Below are positions 1 through 6,792 of a DNA stretch of 28,769 bases, piece by piece. The notes below the pieces were generated by a model. That model was not told the DNA's origin. It saw only the letters and a list, made by a program, of their open reading frames with translations, and searched no databases. The position numbers and the translations under genes were made by a program. The stretch comes from Oxalobacteraceae bacterium UBA6704 (GTDB lineage Bacteria; Pseudomonadota; Gammaproteobacteria; Burkholderiales; Burkholderiaceae_D), in the NCBI GenBank assembly GCA_002454505.1, contig DKJA01000098.1, forward strand, positions 1 to 28,769. Reading direction: 5' to 3'. Numbering within the stretch: the stretch's first letter is position 1; each line of letters begins with the position of its first letter.

Positions 1-1
1 G

Positions 2-346
2 GCGCTGACGGACTGCGACGTCGCCGAAGATCCGTCGGCGGTGCCGGCGTGCATCGATGAGCACAGTGCCGTGCCTTGTCCCGAGCACGGCGGCAATCCG
101 GCCATGTGGCCCGCCACCTTGTGCGGGAATGGCCTCATCGTCGGCGTGCCTGTCGAATGTCCGCTGCATGGCCCGCTGAATCTGCCGCTGACAACAGTCG
201 GCCAGCCGGCCAGCCTCTTCATCTGGACGCCGGTCGATATCGTTCGTACCCGCGACCGGCTGCGGCGCCGCAAGCGGCTGTCGGCCGAACCGGTAACGGC
301 GGCGAAAAAAAGGCCACCCGAAGGTGGCCAAAGGTCTGAAGGGTGA
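2..346 (+). CDS. 3' end of an unidentified gene (partial)
   Basis: The reading frame is open from the left window edge to a TGA at 344-346, about 114 codons, so the gene begins outside the window; the GTG at 41 is only an internal in-frame codon. Most third codon positions are G or C, as in the clear genes here, which supports real coding. The peptide has several Cys-Pro and Pro-x-His-Gly pieces (CPEHGG, CPLHG) and a basic tail rich in Arg and Lys. I do not recognise a family. The last 14 codons run through the hairpin that terminates the convergent fiu gene, and only 12 bases separate the two stop codons, so the two transcripts probably overlap. The true product cannot be judged from this fragment. 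Confidence 0.4.
   Translation, partial: ALTDCDVAEDPSAVPACIDEHSAVPCPEHGGNPAMWPATLCGNGLIVGVPVECPLHGPLNLPLTTVGQPASLFIWTPVDIVRTRDRLRRRKRLSAEPVTAAKKRPPEGGQRSEG
305..329 (-). terminator. Rho-independent terminator of fiu
   Basis: Read on the minus strand, a perfect 7-bp stem GGCCACC/GGTGGCC with a TTCG tetraloop is followed by seven T residues. It starts 29 bases after the fiu stop codon. It lies inside the last codons of the convergent plus-strand gene. Confidence 0.85.
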
Positions 347-358
347 AACGGGAAACGT

Positions 359-2617
359 TTAGAAGCGGAAGTTCGCCGTCAGGCTGGCCGAACGTGGCGT
401 GCCTGGCGTGTAGCGGTAACCGCTCTTGTTGATCGCCGCGACATAGTCCTCGTCCGTCACGTTGTACACGTTCAGGCGCAGGTCGATGTTCTTGGTGATC
501 GCGTAGGACGCCATCAGGTCGCCGACCCAGTAGCTCTCGGCAAAGGCCGGCGTGCCGACGGCACCGTCGGTGCCGCGCAGCAGCTTGCCGGAGTAGCGCA
601 CGCCGCCGCCGATCTGCAGGCCGAACGGGAAGGTGTACGACGTCCAGCTGGTGAATGCGTCCTTCGGCGTATAGGTCAGGCTGTTCTCGCCGTTGGCGGT
701 GGTCAGGCGGCCGGACTCGATGCTCGTCTTCATGTGCGTGTAGCCCGCGCTGACCAGCCAGTTCTTGACGATCTCGCCCTGCACGCCCAGCTCGATGCCT
801 TCGACGCGCTTTTTACCCGTCTGGAAGTAGGCGGCCGTGTTGGTCGGATCCTGCTCGACCTCGTTCTTGATGTCGGTGCGGTAGAAGGCGGCCGTCAGCG
901 ACAGTTTCTGGTCCAGCAGATCCCACTTCGTGCCGATTTCCTTCGTCGTCGTTTCCTGTGGATCGAAGTTCGGGTTGGCGGCGCTGTTGGCAGACGTGGA
1001 CAGGCTGAAGTTCGCGCCGCCCGGCGGCTGCTTCGAGTTCGCCACGGTGGCGTAGACGCTGCTGTTCGTCGTCGGCTTGTACAGCACCGACAGTTTGCCC
1101 GTCGTCAGCGTGTCATTGGCCTTGATGACGGTCGGCACCAGCGCGCCATTGGTCAGCGTCGTCGAGAAGTAGTCGGTGTCGTAGTGGTCCACGCGCACGC
1201 CGCCGTTGATCATCCACTGTTCGCCGATCTTGATGTTGTCGAACAGGTAGAACGCCTGCGTGTCGGTGCTGCCTTGCGTGCCGGCGCCGGTGCGCACGGA
1301 GTTGAGCGCGGTGACGGGATCGTTCGGCCGCGGCGCATACAGCGGCGTCGGCGTCAGCGTGCCGCTGCCCGTGCGGGCGTAGGTGTACTGCTTCTCGTTG
1401 ATGAATTCCAGGCCGCCGACCAGCGTGTGCTGCAGCGCGCCGGTGGTCACGTCCCACGTCACCACGGTCTGGTTGGTGAGGATCTTGTTTTCCTGGTCCT
1501 TCACCGTGCGGTTGGTGCGGTTCAGCGTCCACGTGGACGGGTCGGCCACGTTCGGCGTCACCAGGTTGGCGGTGGTGACCATGAAGGCGGACAGCAGGTA
1601 GTCCTGCTTGGTCTTGCCGTAGCGGGCCGTGTTGGTCAGCTTCAGCGTCGGCGAGAAGTCGTGGTCGATGCGGACGGTCGCCATGTCGGCCGTCACGTCG
1701 TCATGGTCGGAGCTGGAGCCGTAGAAGCCTTTCGGGTCGACCATCGGCGCGGTGGTCAGGAACGGACGCGTGGCATCCGGGCTGGAATAGCCGGGCAGGC
1801 CGATGGTCGGCACGCCGCCGTCGGGAATATTGTCCTGCTTCACATGCAGGTAGGACAGGTGGGCGCGCGTCTTGCCGCCCAGGCCGAAGGCGACGGTCGG
1901 TGCCACGCCCCAGCGCTTGTTCTTGACGACGTCGCGGCCGGCGTTTTCCGAATCCTGCGCCATCACGTTCAGGCGGAAGGCGATGCCGCTTTCCGCATTG
2001 AGTACCTGGTTGATGTCCGCCGTGGCGCGTTTCTGGCTGCCGCTGCCGCCGGTGATGCTGGCCGAGTAGGCGTTGTCCAGGTTGGCCTGCTTGGAATTCA
2101 GGTTGATCGAGCCGGTCGGCGAACCGCGGCCGCTGTCGGTACCTGCCGGGCCTTTCAGCACGTCGATCTGTTCGACGTTGAAGATGTCGCGCGAGATGGA
2201 GCCGATGTCGCGCACGCCGTCCACATAGATGGACGAGGAGGCGTCGAAGCCGCGCATGAAGATCGCGTCGCCCGTGTTGGTGTTGCCGTTTTCGCCCAGG
2301 AAGAAGGTGCCGACGCCCGGCGAGTTGCGCAGCGCTTCGGTCAACGTCGTGGCGGCCTGCTGCTCGATCAGTTCTTTCTTGATGACGGTGATCGTCTGCG
2401 GCGTGTTGACCAGTTTTTCCGTGTACTTCGGCGAGCCGGCGCGCTCGGCCTTGAAGTCGTTGTCCTTCTGGCCGTCGATGACGACCTCGGTCATTTTCTT
2501 GTCCTGCGGGTCGGCGGCAGGGTCGGCCGCATGCGCGACGACGGGCAGCAGCAGCGAGGCGAGCACGGTGCTCATTTGCAGGCGGGTGGGGTGTTTACGG
2601 CTCTTTATATGCGACAT
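359..2617 (-). CDS. fiu: TonB-dependent catecholate siderophore receptor, Fiu type
   Basis: This is an outer-membrane receptor importing ferric catecholate siderophores or their breakdown products, energised by TonB-ExbBD. The 752-residue length is close to E. coli Fiu (about 760). Residues 1-31 form a signal peptide ending AHA; a TonB-box-like MTEVVI follows near residue 42; the plug carries TPQTITVI, TEALRNSPGVG, GENGNTNTGDAI and VYDG-type segments; the barrel ends in the aromatic F-R-F expected for BAM recognition. Fiu-typical blocks include LSYLHVKQDN, PDGGVPTIGLPGY, SKQPPGGANF and YVAAINKSGYRYTPG. ATG at 2617 has a GGGAAGA-like ribosome site about 9 bases upstream. A Fur box lies 76 bases upstream of the ATG, so iron repression is expected. 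The PiuC/YbiX hydroxylase gene often found beside fiu is not seen in the window. Family assignment is firm; the exact ligand is inferred. Confidence 0.93.
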   Translation of the reverse strand: MSHIKSRKHPTRLQMSTVLASLLLPVVAHAADPAADPQDKKMTEVVIDGQKDNDFKAERAGSPKYTEKLVNTPQTITVIKKELIEQQAATTLTEALRNSPGVGTFFLGENGNTNTGDAIFMRGFDASSSIYVDGVRDIGSISRDIFNVEQIDVLKGPAGTDSGRGSPTGSINLNSKQANLDNAYSASITGGSGSQKRATADINQVLNAESGIAFRLNVMAQDSENAGRDVVKNKRWGVAPTVAFGLGGKTRAHLSYLHVKQDNIPDGGVPTIGLPGYSSPDATRPFLTTAPMVDPKGFYGSSSDHDDVTADMATVRIDHDFSPTLKLTNTARYGKTKQDYLLSAFMVTTANLVTPNVADPSTWTLNRTNRTVKDQENKILTNQTVVTWDVTTGALQHTLVGGLEFINEKQYTYARTGSGTLTPTPLYAPRPNDPVTALNSVRTGAGTQGSTDTQAFYLFDNIKIGEQWMINGGVRVDHYDTDYFSTTLTNGALVPTVIKANDTLTTGKLSVLYKPTTNSSVYATVANSKQPPGGANFSLSTSANSAANPNFDPQETTTKEIGTKWDLLDQKLSLTAAFYRTDIKNEVEQDPTNTAAYFQTGKKRVEGIELGVQGEIVKNWLVSAGYTHMKTSIESGRLTTANGENSLTYTPKDAFTSWTSYTFPFGLQIGGGVRYSGKLLRGTDGAVGTPAFAESYWVGDLMASYAITKNIDLRLNVYNVTDEDYVAAINKSGYRYTPGTPRSASLTANFRF

Positions 2618-2692
2618 CGGTTCGTCTTCCCAGTTGAGTTAATTTTTGTAAAGAACCGGCGGATCTTAGCAATTATGGCAAATTATGTAAAC

Positions 2693-2708
2693 GAGAATTG
2701 TTATCATT
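2693..2708 (-). promoter_or_regulatory. Fur box upstream of fiu
   Basis: On the minus strand the sequence AATGATAACAATTCTC matches 13 of 16 positions of the core of the classical Fur consensus (AATGATAATCATTATC). It lies 76 bases before the fiu ATG, in AT-rich DNA where the promoter is expected. Iron-dependent repression fits the product. Confidence 0.75.
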
Positions 2709-2756
2709 CGCGTTCTCTAATTCATTTGAGGCAACCCCGCAACACCTCCATGGCAG

Positions 2757-2810
2757 AGCCTGTGTCCACTTTTCCCACCCTGGTGTCAGGCACCGACATG
2801 GACACGGCCT
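2757..2810 (+). repeat. 54-nt hairpin repeat, copy A
   Basis: Terminal 12-mers AGCCTGTGTCCA and TGGACACGGCCT form near-perfect inverted repeats around a 30-nt core. The core holds the invariant CCTGGTGTCAGGCACCGAC block, with a small GGTG/CACC inner palindrome, in forward orientation. It is the same element as copies B, D and F. Confidence 0.85.
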
Positions 2811-2981
2811 CAGCCGTTCACGCCGTCGCAAAGCGCCAAACTGTTAAGCTGCGATTTTCCATTTCACCTTTGTCCATGTCGGTGCCTGACACCAGGGTGT
2901 AAAAAGTGGACACGGGCTCGGCCGTTCAAGCGGTCGCCAGGGCGGCAAACTGTTAAGCTGCGGCTTTCCATTTCACCCTTG
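2799..2981 (+). repeat. Imperfect tandem duplication upstream of gst
   Basis: Positions 2799-2872 and 2907-2981 are direct copies, roughly 85% identical with one single-base indel. Each begins at the TGGACAC end of a hairpin repeat and runs through CAAACTGTTAAGCTGCG to TTTCCATTTCACC. The second copy ends just before the gst ATG, so it is the present gst leader; the first is a decayed second leader. The period is about 108 bases. Confidence 0.8.
2865..2918 (-). repeat. 54-nt hairpin repeat, copy B (core inverted)
   Basis: The right arm TGGACACGGGCT is intact, while the left arm keeps only TGTCCA and merges into the duplicated gst leader. The 30-nt core is the reverse complement of that in copy A, with few changes. 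It lies 54 bases after copy A. Confidence 0.85.
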
Positions 2982-2989
2982 AACCTGCG

Positions 2990-3661
2990 ATGATCGTCGT
3001 CCACCACCTGAACAATTCCCGCTCGCAGCGCGTGCTGTGGCTGCTGGAAGAACTGGGCCTGCCGTACCAGGTCGTGCGCTACCAGCGCGACAAAAAAACC
3101 ATGCTGGCGCCGCCCGAACTGAAAGCCATCCACCCGCTGGGCAAGTCGCCGGTGATCGTCGACGGCGAATGCGTCGTGGCCGAATCGGGCGCGATCATCG
3201 AATACCTGATCGACCATTACGACGAGGGCCAGCTGTCGCCGGCGCCGCGCACGCCGGAAAAACGCCGCTGGCGCTATTTCCTGCACTACTCGGAAGGCTC
3301 GCTGATGCCGCCGCTGCTGATGAAACTGATCTTCGACCGCGTCGAGACGGCACCGGCGCCGTTCTTCGTCCGGCCGATCGCCCGTGGCATCGCGCAGAAG
3401 GTCAAGAGCACCTATATCCAGCCGCAGATCGCCCAGCACCTGGCCTACCTGGAAGGGGAACTGGGCAAGCACGAGTGGTTTGCCGGCGACACGTTCACCG
3501 CGGCCGACATCCAGATGAGCTTCCCGCTGGAGGCAGCAGCGGCGCGTGGCGGACTCGATGCCAGCTATCCGAAGCTGACCGCCTTCCTGGCCCGCATCCA
3601 CGCGCGGCCCGCCTACCAGCGGGCGCTGGAGCAGGGCGGCCCCTATGAGTTGCTGAAATGA
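2990..3661 (+). CDS. Glutathione S-transferase family protein
   Basis: A 223-residue cytosolic GST that would conjugate or reduce electrophiles using glutathione. The N-terminal thioredoxin-like domain (about 1-80) has NNSRSQRVLWLLEEL, with a Ser near residue 10 at the usual catalytic position, the cis-proline segment KSPVI near 54, and the glutathione gamma-glutamyl motif AESGAIIEYL near 65. The all-helical C-terminal domain contains FTAADIQMSFPLEAAA near 170, the N-capping box region of the family. The length is normal. ATG at 2990 directly follows a leader duplicated upstream together with a hairpin repeat. The stop lies in a 13-bp tandem repeat that leaves the protein end unchanged. The closest class seems to be the yeast Gtt1-like group; the substrate is unknown. 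Confidence 0.9.
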   Translation: MIVVHHLNNSRSQRVLWLLEELGLPYQVVRYQRDKKTMLAPPELKAIHPLGKSPVIVDGECVVAESGAIIEYLIDHYDEGQLSPAPRTPEKRRWRYFLHYSEGSLMPPLLMKLIFDRVETAPAPFFVRPIARGIAQKVKSTYIQPQIAQHLAYLEGELGKHEWFAGDTFTAADIQMSFPLEAAAARGGLDASYPKLTAFLARIHARPAYQRALEQGGPYELLK

Positions 3662-3675
3662 GTTGCTGAAATGAG
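3645..3675 (+). repeat. 13-bp tandem duplication at the gst stop codon
   Basis: ATGAGTTGCTGAA occurs at 3645-3657 and again at 3658-3670, followed by a partial third ATGAG. The first copy encodes the last codons of gst and the duplication begins in the last codon, so the reading frame still ends at the same residue. It looks like a recent replication-slippage event. Confidence 0.85.
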
Positions 3676-3678
3676 CCC

Positions 3679-3703
3679 GGCCGCCTGCGGTAGAATGGCG
3701 GCC
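3679..3703 (+). promoter_or_regulatory. Hairpin with -10-like box before the exonuclease gene
   Basis: A perfect 7-bp inverted repeat GGCCGCC/GGCGGCC has an 11-base loop ending in TAGAAT, a one-mismatch -10 hexamer 31 bases before the ATG at 3727. No good -35 at 16-18 bases is visible. It may be a promoter, a weak gst terminator, or both. Confidence 0.35.
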
Positions 3704-3726
3704 ACACGAACCACCGCTTTGATCCC

Positions 3727-4500
3727 ATGGGCAGACTGCTTGCCATCGATGGCCTGAACATCGTGCGGCGCGTATATGAAGCCAGCCCCGAGCCCGACTC
3801 GGACCTGAAGGCCGAGATCGCGCTGCGCCACGCCCTGAAGTCCTTCCGCACGCTGATCAACGGCCACGAGCCCACGCACGTGCTGCCGGCGTTCGACTAC
3901 GGCGGCCCCACCTGGCGCCATGCGCTGTACGGCGGCTACCGCGAGTCGCGCGACCCGATGCCGGCGCCGCTGCGCGCCGCGCTGCCCGGTTTTTATACGA
4001 CACTGAAAAACATCGGGCTGTCGCCCGTCTCGCTGCCGGAAGTGGAAGCGGACGACGTGATCGGCACCGTCGTCACGCGCTGGCTGGCGCAGGGCCGCGG
4101 CGAGGCCGTCGTGGCCAGCACCGACAAGGACCTGCACTGCCTGATCGCCCACGGCGCGCGCGTGTGGGACCACTTCAGGAGCGAATGGCACGACCACGCA
4201 TGGGTCGAGAACAAATGGGGCGTCACGCCGGAGCAGCTGCCGGACCTGCTGGCGCTGATGGGCGACGCGACGGACAGCATTCCCGGCGTGTCGAAAGTGG
4301 GCCTGAAGACGGCGGCCAGGCTGTTGCGCACCTACGGTTCGCTCGATGCGATCATGGCCGGTGCCGGCATCCTGAAGGACGCGGTGGGCGAAGCCCTACG
4401 AAAAGAGCGCGATATGCTGTATCTTTCCCGTCAGCTCGTGGAACTGAAAACGGATGTCACGGTCGGCGTCAGCTGGAACATGCTGGCGTGGGAATCATGA
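3727..4500 (+). CDS. xni: 5'-3' exonuclease / flap endonuclease, Xni (ExoIX)-like
   Basis: A 257-residue stand-alone protein related to the 5' nuclease domain of DNA polymerase I, predicted to act on flaps or 5' ends in DNA repair or Okazaki fragment processing. Acidic residues expected to bind metals are visible: LLAIDGLN (D8), FDYGGPTWRH near 58, PEVEADDVIG near 110, STDKDLHCL near 132, and MGDATDSIPGVSKVGLKTA near 180, which is the helix-hairpin-helix (H3TH) with a GD...D metal pair. From memory, E. coli Xni has lost acids in this last segment, so this protein may be more like the Pol I domain in metal binding. Size and the WRH and PMPAPL blocks fit Xni. A response-regulator gene follows 25 bases downstream. 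The nuclease class is certain; the Xni name is likely. Confidence 0.85.
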   Translation: MGRLLAIDGLNIVRRVYEASPEPDSDLKAEIALRHALKSFRTLINGHEPTHVLPAFDYGGPTWRHALYGGYRESRDPMPAPLRAALPGFYTTLKNIGLSPVSLPEVEADDVIGTVVTRWLAQGRGEAVVASTDKDLHCLIAHGARVWDHFRSEWHDHAWVENKWGVTPEQLPDLLALMGDATDSIPGVSKVGLKTAARLLRTYGSLDAIMAGAGILKDAVGEALRKERDMLYLSRQLVELKTDVTVGVSWNMLAWES

Positions 4501-4525
4501 TGGCACCAACAACGGACAAACAACC

Positions 4526-4960
4526 ATGCTGAAGGCAGTGATCATCGACGGCAGCGCAGTGGCGCGCGGCCTGCTCAATACCGTGCTGATGGACGGCAGC
4601 TACGACGTCGTCGGCCAGGCTCACACCAGCGCGGCCGGCATCGCGCTGCTGATGAAATACCACCCGCAGATCGTCTGCATCGCCCGCGACCAGGTGGAGC
4701 AGGACAAGGCCAGCGTGGAAGCGATGCGCCGGCAATGGCCGAAGGCGCTGATCTTCATGATGTCCAGCGAATTCGACGCGGCCACCGTGCAGATGGGCCA
4801 CACGATGGGCTTCAACGGCTACATCGTCAAGCCGTTCAATGCCGACACGGTGCTGAAGACCATCCGCAACACGGTGATCACGATGGTCAAGCGGCAGCAG
4901 AAGGCCAAGGCGGAAGCCGAAGCGGCCGCCCGCGGCAGCGAGCCGGAAGCTGGCTCCTGA
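4526..4960 (+). CDS. Stand-alone receiver-domain protein lacking the usual phosphoacceptor Asp
   Basis: A 145-residue single receiver (CheY-like) domain with an Ala/Glu-rich charged tail after about residue 120 and no DNA-binding domain. ATG at 4526 was chosen because the frame upstream overlaps xni and the homologous beta-1 strand LKAVIIDGS starts right there. Conserved pieces: D8 of the acidic pocket (only one acid, IIDGS rather than xDDS), Ser80-Ser81 at the end of beta-4 (FMMSS), and Lys102 in GYIVKPF. Aligning beta-3 (QIVCIA) with CheY puts Ala53 at the phospho-Asp position; the nearest acid is Asp55, two residues on. It may therefore signal without phosphorylation, or use a shifted acid. 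It is closely downstream of xni and converges on mnmA with 9 bases between stops. Partner unknown. Confidence 0.8.
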   Translation: MLKAVIIDGSAVARGLLNTVLMDGSYDVVGQAHTSAAGIALLMKYHPQIVCIARDQVEQDKASVEAMRRQWPKALIFMMSSEFDAATVQMGHTMGFNGYIVKPFNADTVLKTIRNTVITMVKRQQKAKAEAEAAARGSEPEAGS

Positions 4961-4969
4961 GCCTGACCC

Positions 4970-6079
4970 CTAGACGAAGTTCGAGCCGGCGATGATGCCG
5001 CCGCCGAGGCACACGTCGCCGTCGTACAGCACGGCCGACTGGCCCGGCGTCACGGCCCACTGGGCATCCATGAACTGCAGCGCGAAGTCGCTGTTGCCCT
5101 GCGGGGCAATGTCGCAGGCCACGTCGGCCTGGCGGTAACGCGTCTTGGCGGACAGGCTGCCCGCCTCGGGCGGCACGCCGGCGATCCAGCTGGCCTGGTC
5201 GGCCGTCAGGCTCGATGACAGCAGCCACGGATGGTCGTGGCCCTGCACCACCCACAGCGTGTTCGTCGCCACGTCCTTGCGCGCCACGTACCACGCGTCG
5301 CTGCTGCCGTCCGCGTTCTGGTACGTCTTCACGCCGCCGATGCCGATGCCCTTGCGCTGGCCCAGCGTGTAGAATGACAGGCCCACGTGTTCGCCCACCG
5401 TCTTGCCGTCCGGCGTCTTCATCGGGCCCGGCTTGTACGACAGGTAGCGGTTCAAAAATTCGCGGAACGGCCGCTCGCCGATGAAGCAGATGCCCGTCGA
5501 ATCCTTCTTCGCCGCGTTCGGCAGTTTCAGTTTTTCCGCGATCTGGCGCACTTCCGTCTTCGGGATCTCGCCCAGCGGGAACAGCGTCTTCGACAGCTGC
5601 GCCTGGTTCAGGCGGTGCAGGAAGTAGCTCTGGTCCTTGGTGTGGTCGATGGCCTTCAGCAGCTCGCTGCGGCCGGTCGCCGCGTTGTGGCGCACGCGCG
5701 CATAGTGGCCGGTGGCGATCATGTCGGCACCCAGCAGCATCGCGTGGTCCAGGAAGGCCTTGAACTTGATCTCGGCGTTACAGAGGACGTCCGGGTTCGG
5801 CGTGCGGCCGGCCTGGTATTCGCGCAGGAATTCGGCGAACACGCGGTCCTTGTACTCGGCGGCGAAGTTGACGGCCTCGATATCGACGCCGACCACGTCG
5901 GCCACGCTGGCCGCGTCGATCCAGTCCTGGCGGGTGGAGCAGTATTCCGAGTCGTCGTCGTCTTCCCAGTTCTTCATGAACAGGCCCACGACTTCATAGC
6001 CCTGTTCCTTCAGCAGCCATGCCGATACCGAGGAGTCCACGCCGCCGGACATGCCGATGACGACTTTTTTCTTGCTCAT
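4970..6079 (-). CDS. mnmA: tRNA-specific 2-thiouridylase MnmA
   Basis: MnmA uses ATP to adenylate U34 of tRNA-Lys, -Glu and -Gln and inserts sulfur delivered by the IscS-Tus relay, giving the s2U of mnm5s2U. The N-terminal PP-loop GMSGGVDSS is at residues 9-17, the NPDVLC block gives Asp97 and catalytic Cys100, and STGICFIGER gives Cys198, matching the D99/C102/C199 set of the E. coli enzyme. YTLGQRKGIGIGG near 260 and AVLYDGDVCLGGGII at the C-terminus are typical. The 369-residue length is normal. It lies 19 bases after nudJ on the same strand, as in E. coli, and is probably cotranscribed with it. Confidence 0.97.
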   Translation of the reverse strand: MSKKKVVIGMSGGVDSSVSAWLLKEQGYEVVGLFMKNWEDDDDSEYCSTRQDWIDAASVADVVGVDIEAVNFAAEYKDRVFAEFLREYQAGRTPNPDVLCNAEIKFKAFLDHAMLLGADMIATGHYARVRHNAATGRSELLKAIDHTKDQSYFLHRLNQAQLSKTLFPLGEIPKTEVRQIAEKLKLPNAAKKDSTGICFIGERPFREFLNRYLSYKPGPMKTPDGKTVGEHVGLSFYTLGQRKGIGIGGVKTYQNADGSSDAWYVARKDVATNTLWVVQGHDHPWLLSSSLTADQASWIAGVPPEAGSLSAKTRYRQADVACDIAPQGNSDFALQFMDAQWAVTPGQSAVLYDGDVCLGGGIIAGSNFV

Positions 6080-6098
6080 TTCTGTGATTCCAATCCGT

Positions 6099-6581
6099 TC
6101 AGATCTCTTCGTAGACGGAAGAGTGGGTGTGCAGCAGCTCCAGCGGGGCGCGCTTGCCGGCCAGGTATTCGTCCACGCAGGTCAGCAGCAGCGGGCTGCG
6201 GTGGCGTTCGCGGCAGGCGGCGATTTCGTCGCGCGTCAGCCACATCGTGCGCAGGATGCCGTCGTCCAGCTCCCGTTCCGGGTGGAAGTCGCCGGGCACG
6301 CCGCAGAAGGCAAAGCGCAGGTACGTGACCAGCTCGCCCGTGCGCGCCGAGCGGTAGCGCGACATGTACATGCCCACCAGCCCGGTCGGCGTGAAGTCGT
6401 AGGCCGTCTCTTCCAGCGTCTCGCGGATCACCGCTTCCTCCAGCGATTCGTGCGGGTCCAGGTGGCCGGCGGGCTGGTTCAGGCGGATGCCGTCGCTGGT
6501 TTCTTCTTCGATCAGCAGGAACTTGCCGTCGCGTTCGATGACGGCGGCTACGGTGACATTGGGTTTCCAGGTACGCGGCAT
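6099..6581 (-). CDS. nudJ: NUDIX hydrolase, NudJ-type phosphatase
   Basis: Predicted to hydrolyse nucleoside di- and triphosphates and, as described for E. coli NudJ (YmfB), hydroxymethylpyrimidine diphosphate. The Nudix box is at residues 39-60: G39, E45, R53-E54, E57-E58, with Ala at the usual final Gly (EETA). The flanking NQPAGHL and the late RSPLLLTCVDEYLAGKR-like helix match NudJ closely. I chose ATG 6581 (160 residues) over ATG 6590 because AAGGA sits 8 bases before the former but directly abuts the latter, and KPNVTVAAV then lines up with the E. coli start. It is followed after 19 bases by mnmA, a conserved pairing. Confidence 0.9.
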   Translation of the reverse strand: MPRTWKPNVTVAAVIERDGKFLLIEEETSDGIRLNQPAGHLDPHESLEEAVIRETLEETAYDFTPTGLVGMYMSRYRSARTGELVTYLRFAFCGVPGDFHPERELDDGILRTMWLTRDEIAACRERHRSPLLLTCVDEYLAGKRAPLELLHTHSSVYEEI

Positions 6582-6792
6582 GTAGGTCATCCTTGAAAGA
6601 GCCGGTATTTTATCCTGTTCCGCAGTGCAGCATGTCGCGACGGTGCCGTGCCATACAACAGTATTGCAATGATCTTAATGTTGCGCGTCCAAAAATATTG
6701 TTTGTAAAGAATTCCGTGTTAGATTTTGGTCAGCGTTTTCGCCAGTGTCAGCGGCGGCGGTCCTGAATTTTTCACCATACCGGAGGCGGTTT

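Larger units (their letters stand above)
2618..2989. other. Intergenic region between fiu and gst
   Basis: These 372 bases hold, in order, the fiu leader and Fur box, two 54-nt hairpin repeats and a tandem duplication reaching to the gst start codon. No convincing small ORF is seen. Confidence 0.7.

Noticed and set aside
349..361. LacI-type operator (GGGAAACGTTTAG) at the end of fiu
   Set aside because: Only the central AAACGTTT is palindromic, and it lies at a stop codon with no promoter nearby; probably chance.
734..2902. Long plus-strand open frame (722 codons) across fiu
   Set aside because: It is antisense to the firmly identified receptor, is very rich in Arg, Val and Gly as expected from a high-GC shadow frame, and matches no family I know.
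3037..3648. Second plus-strand frame within gst (203 codons)
   Set aside because: Out-of-frame shadow of gst with Arg/Ala-rich composition.
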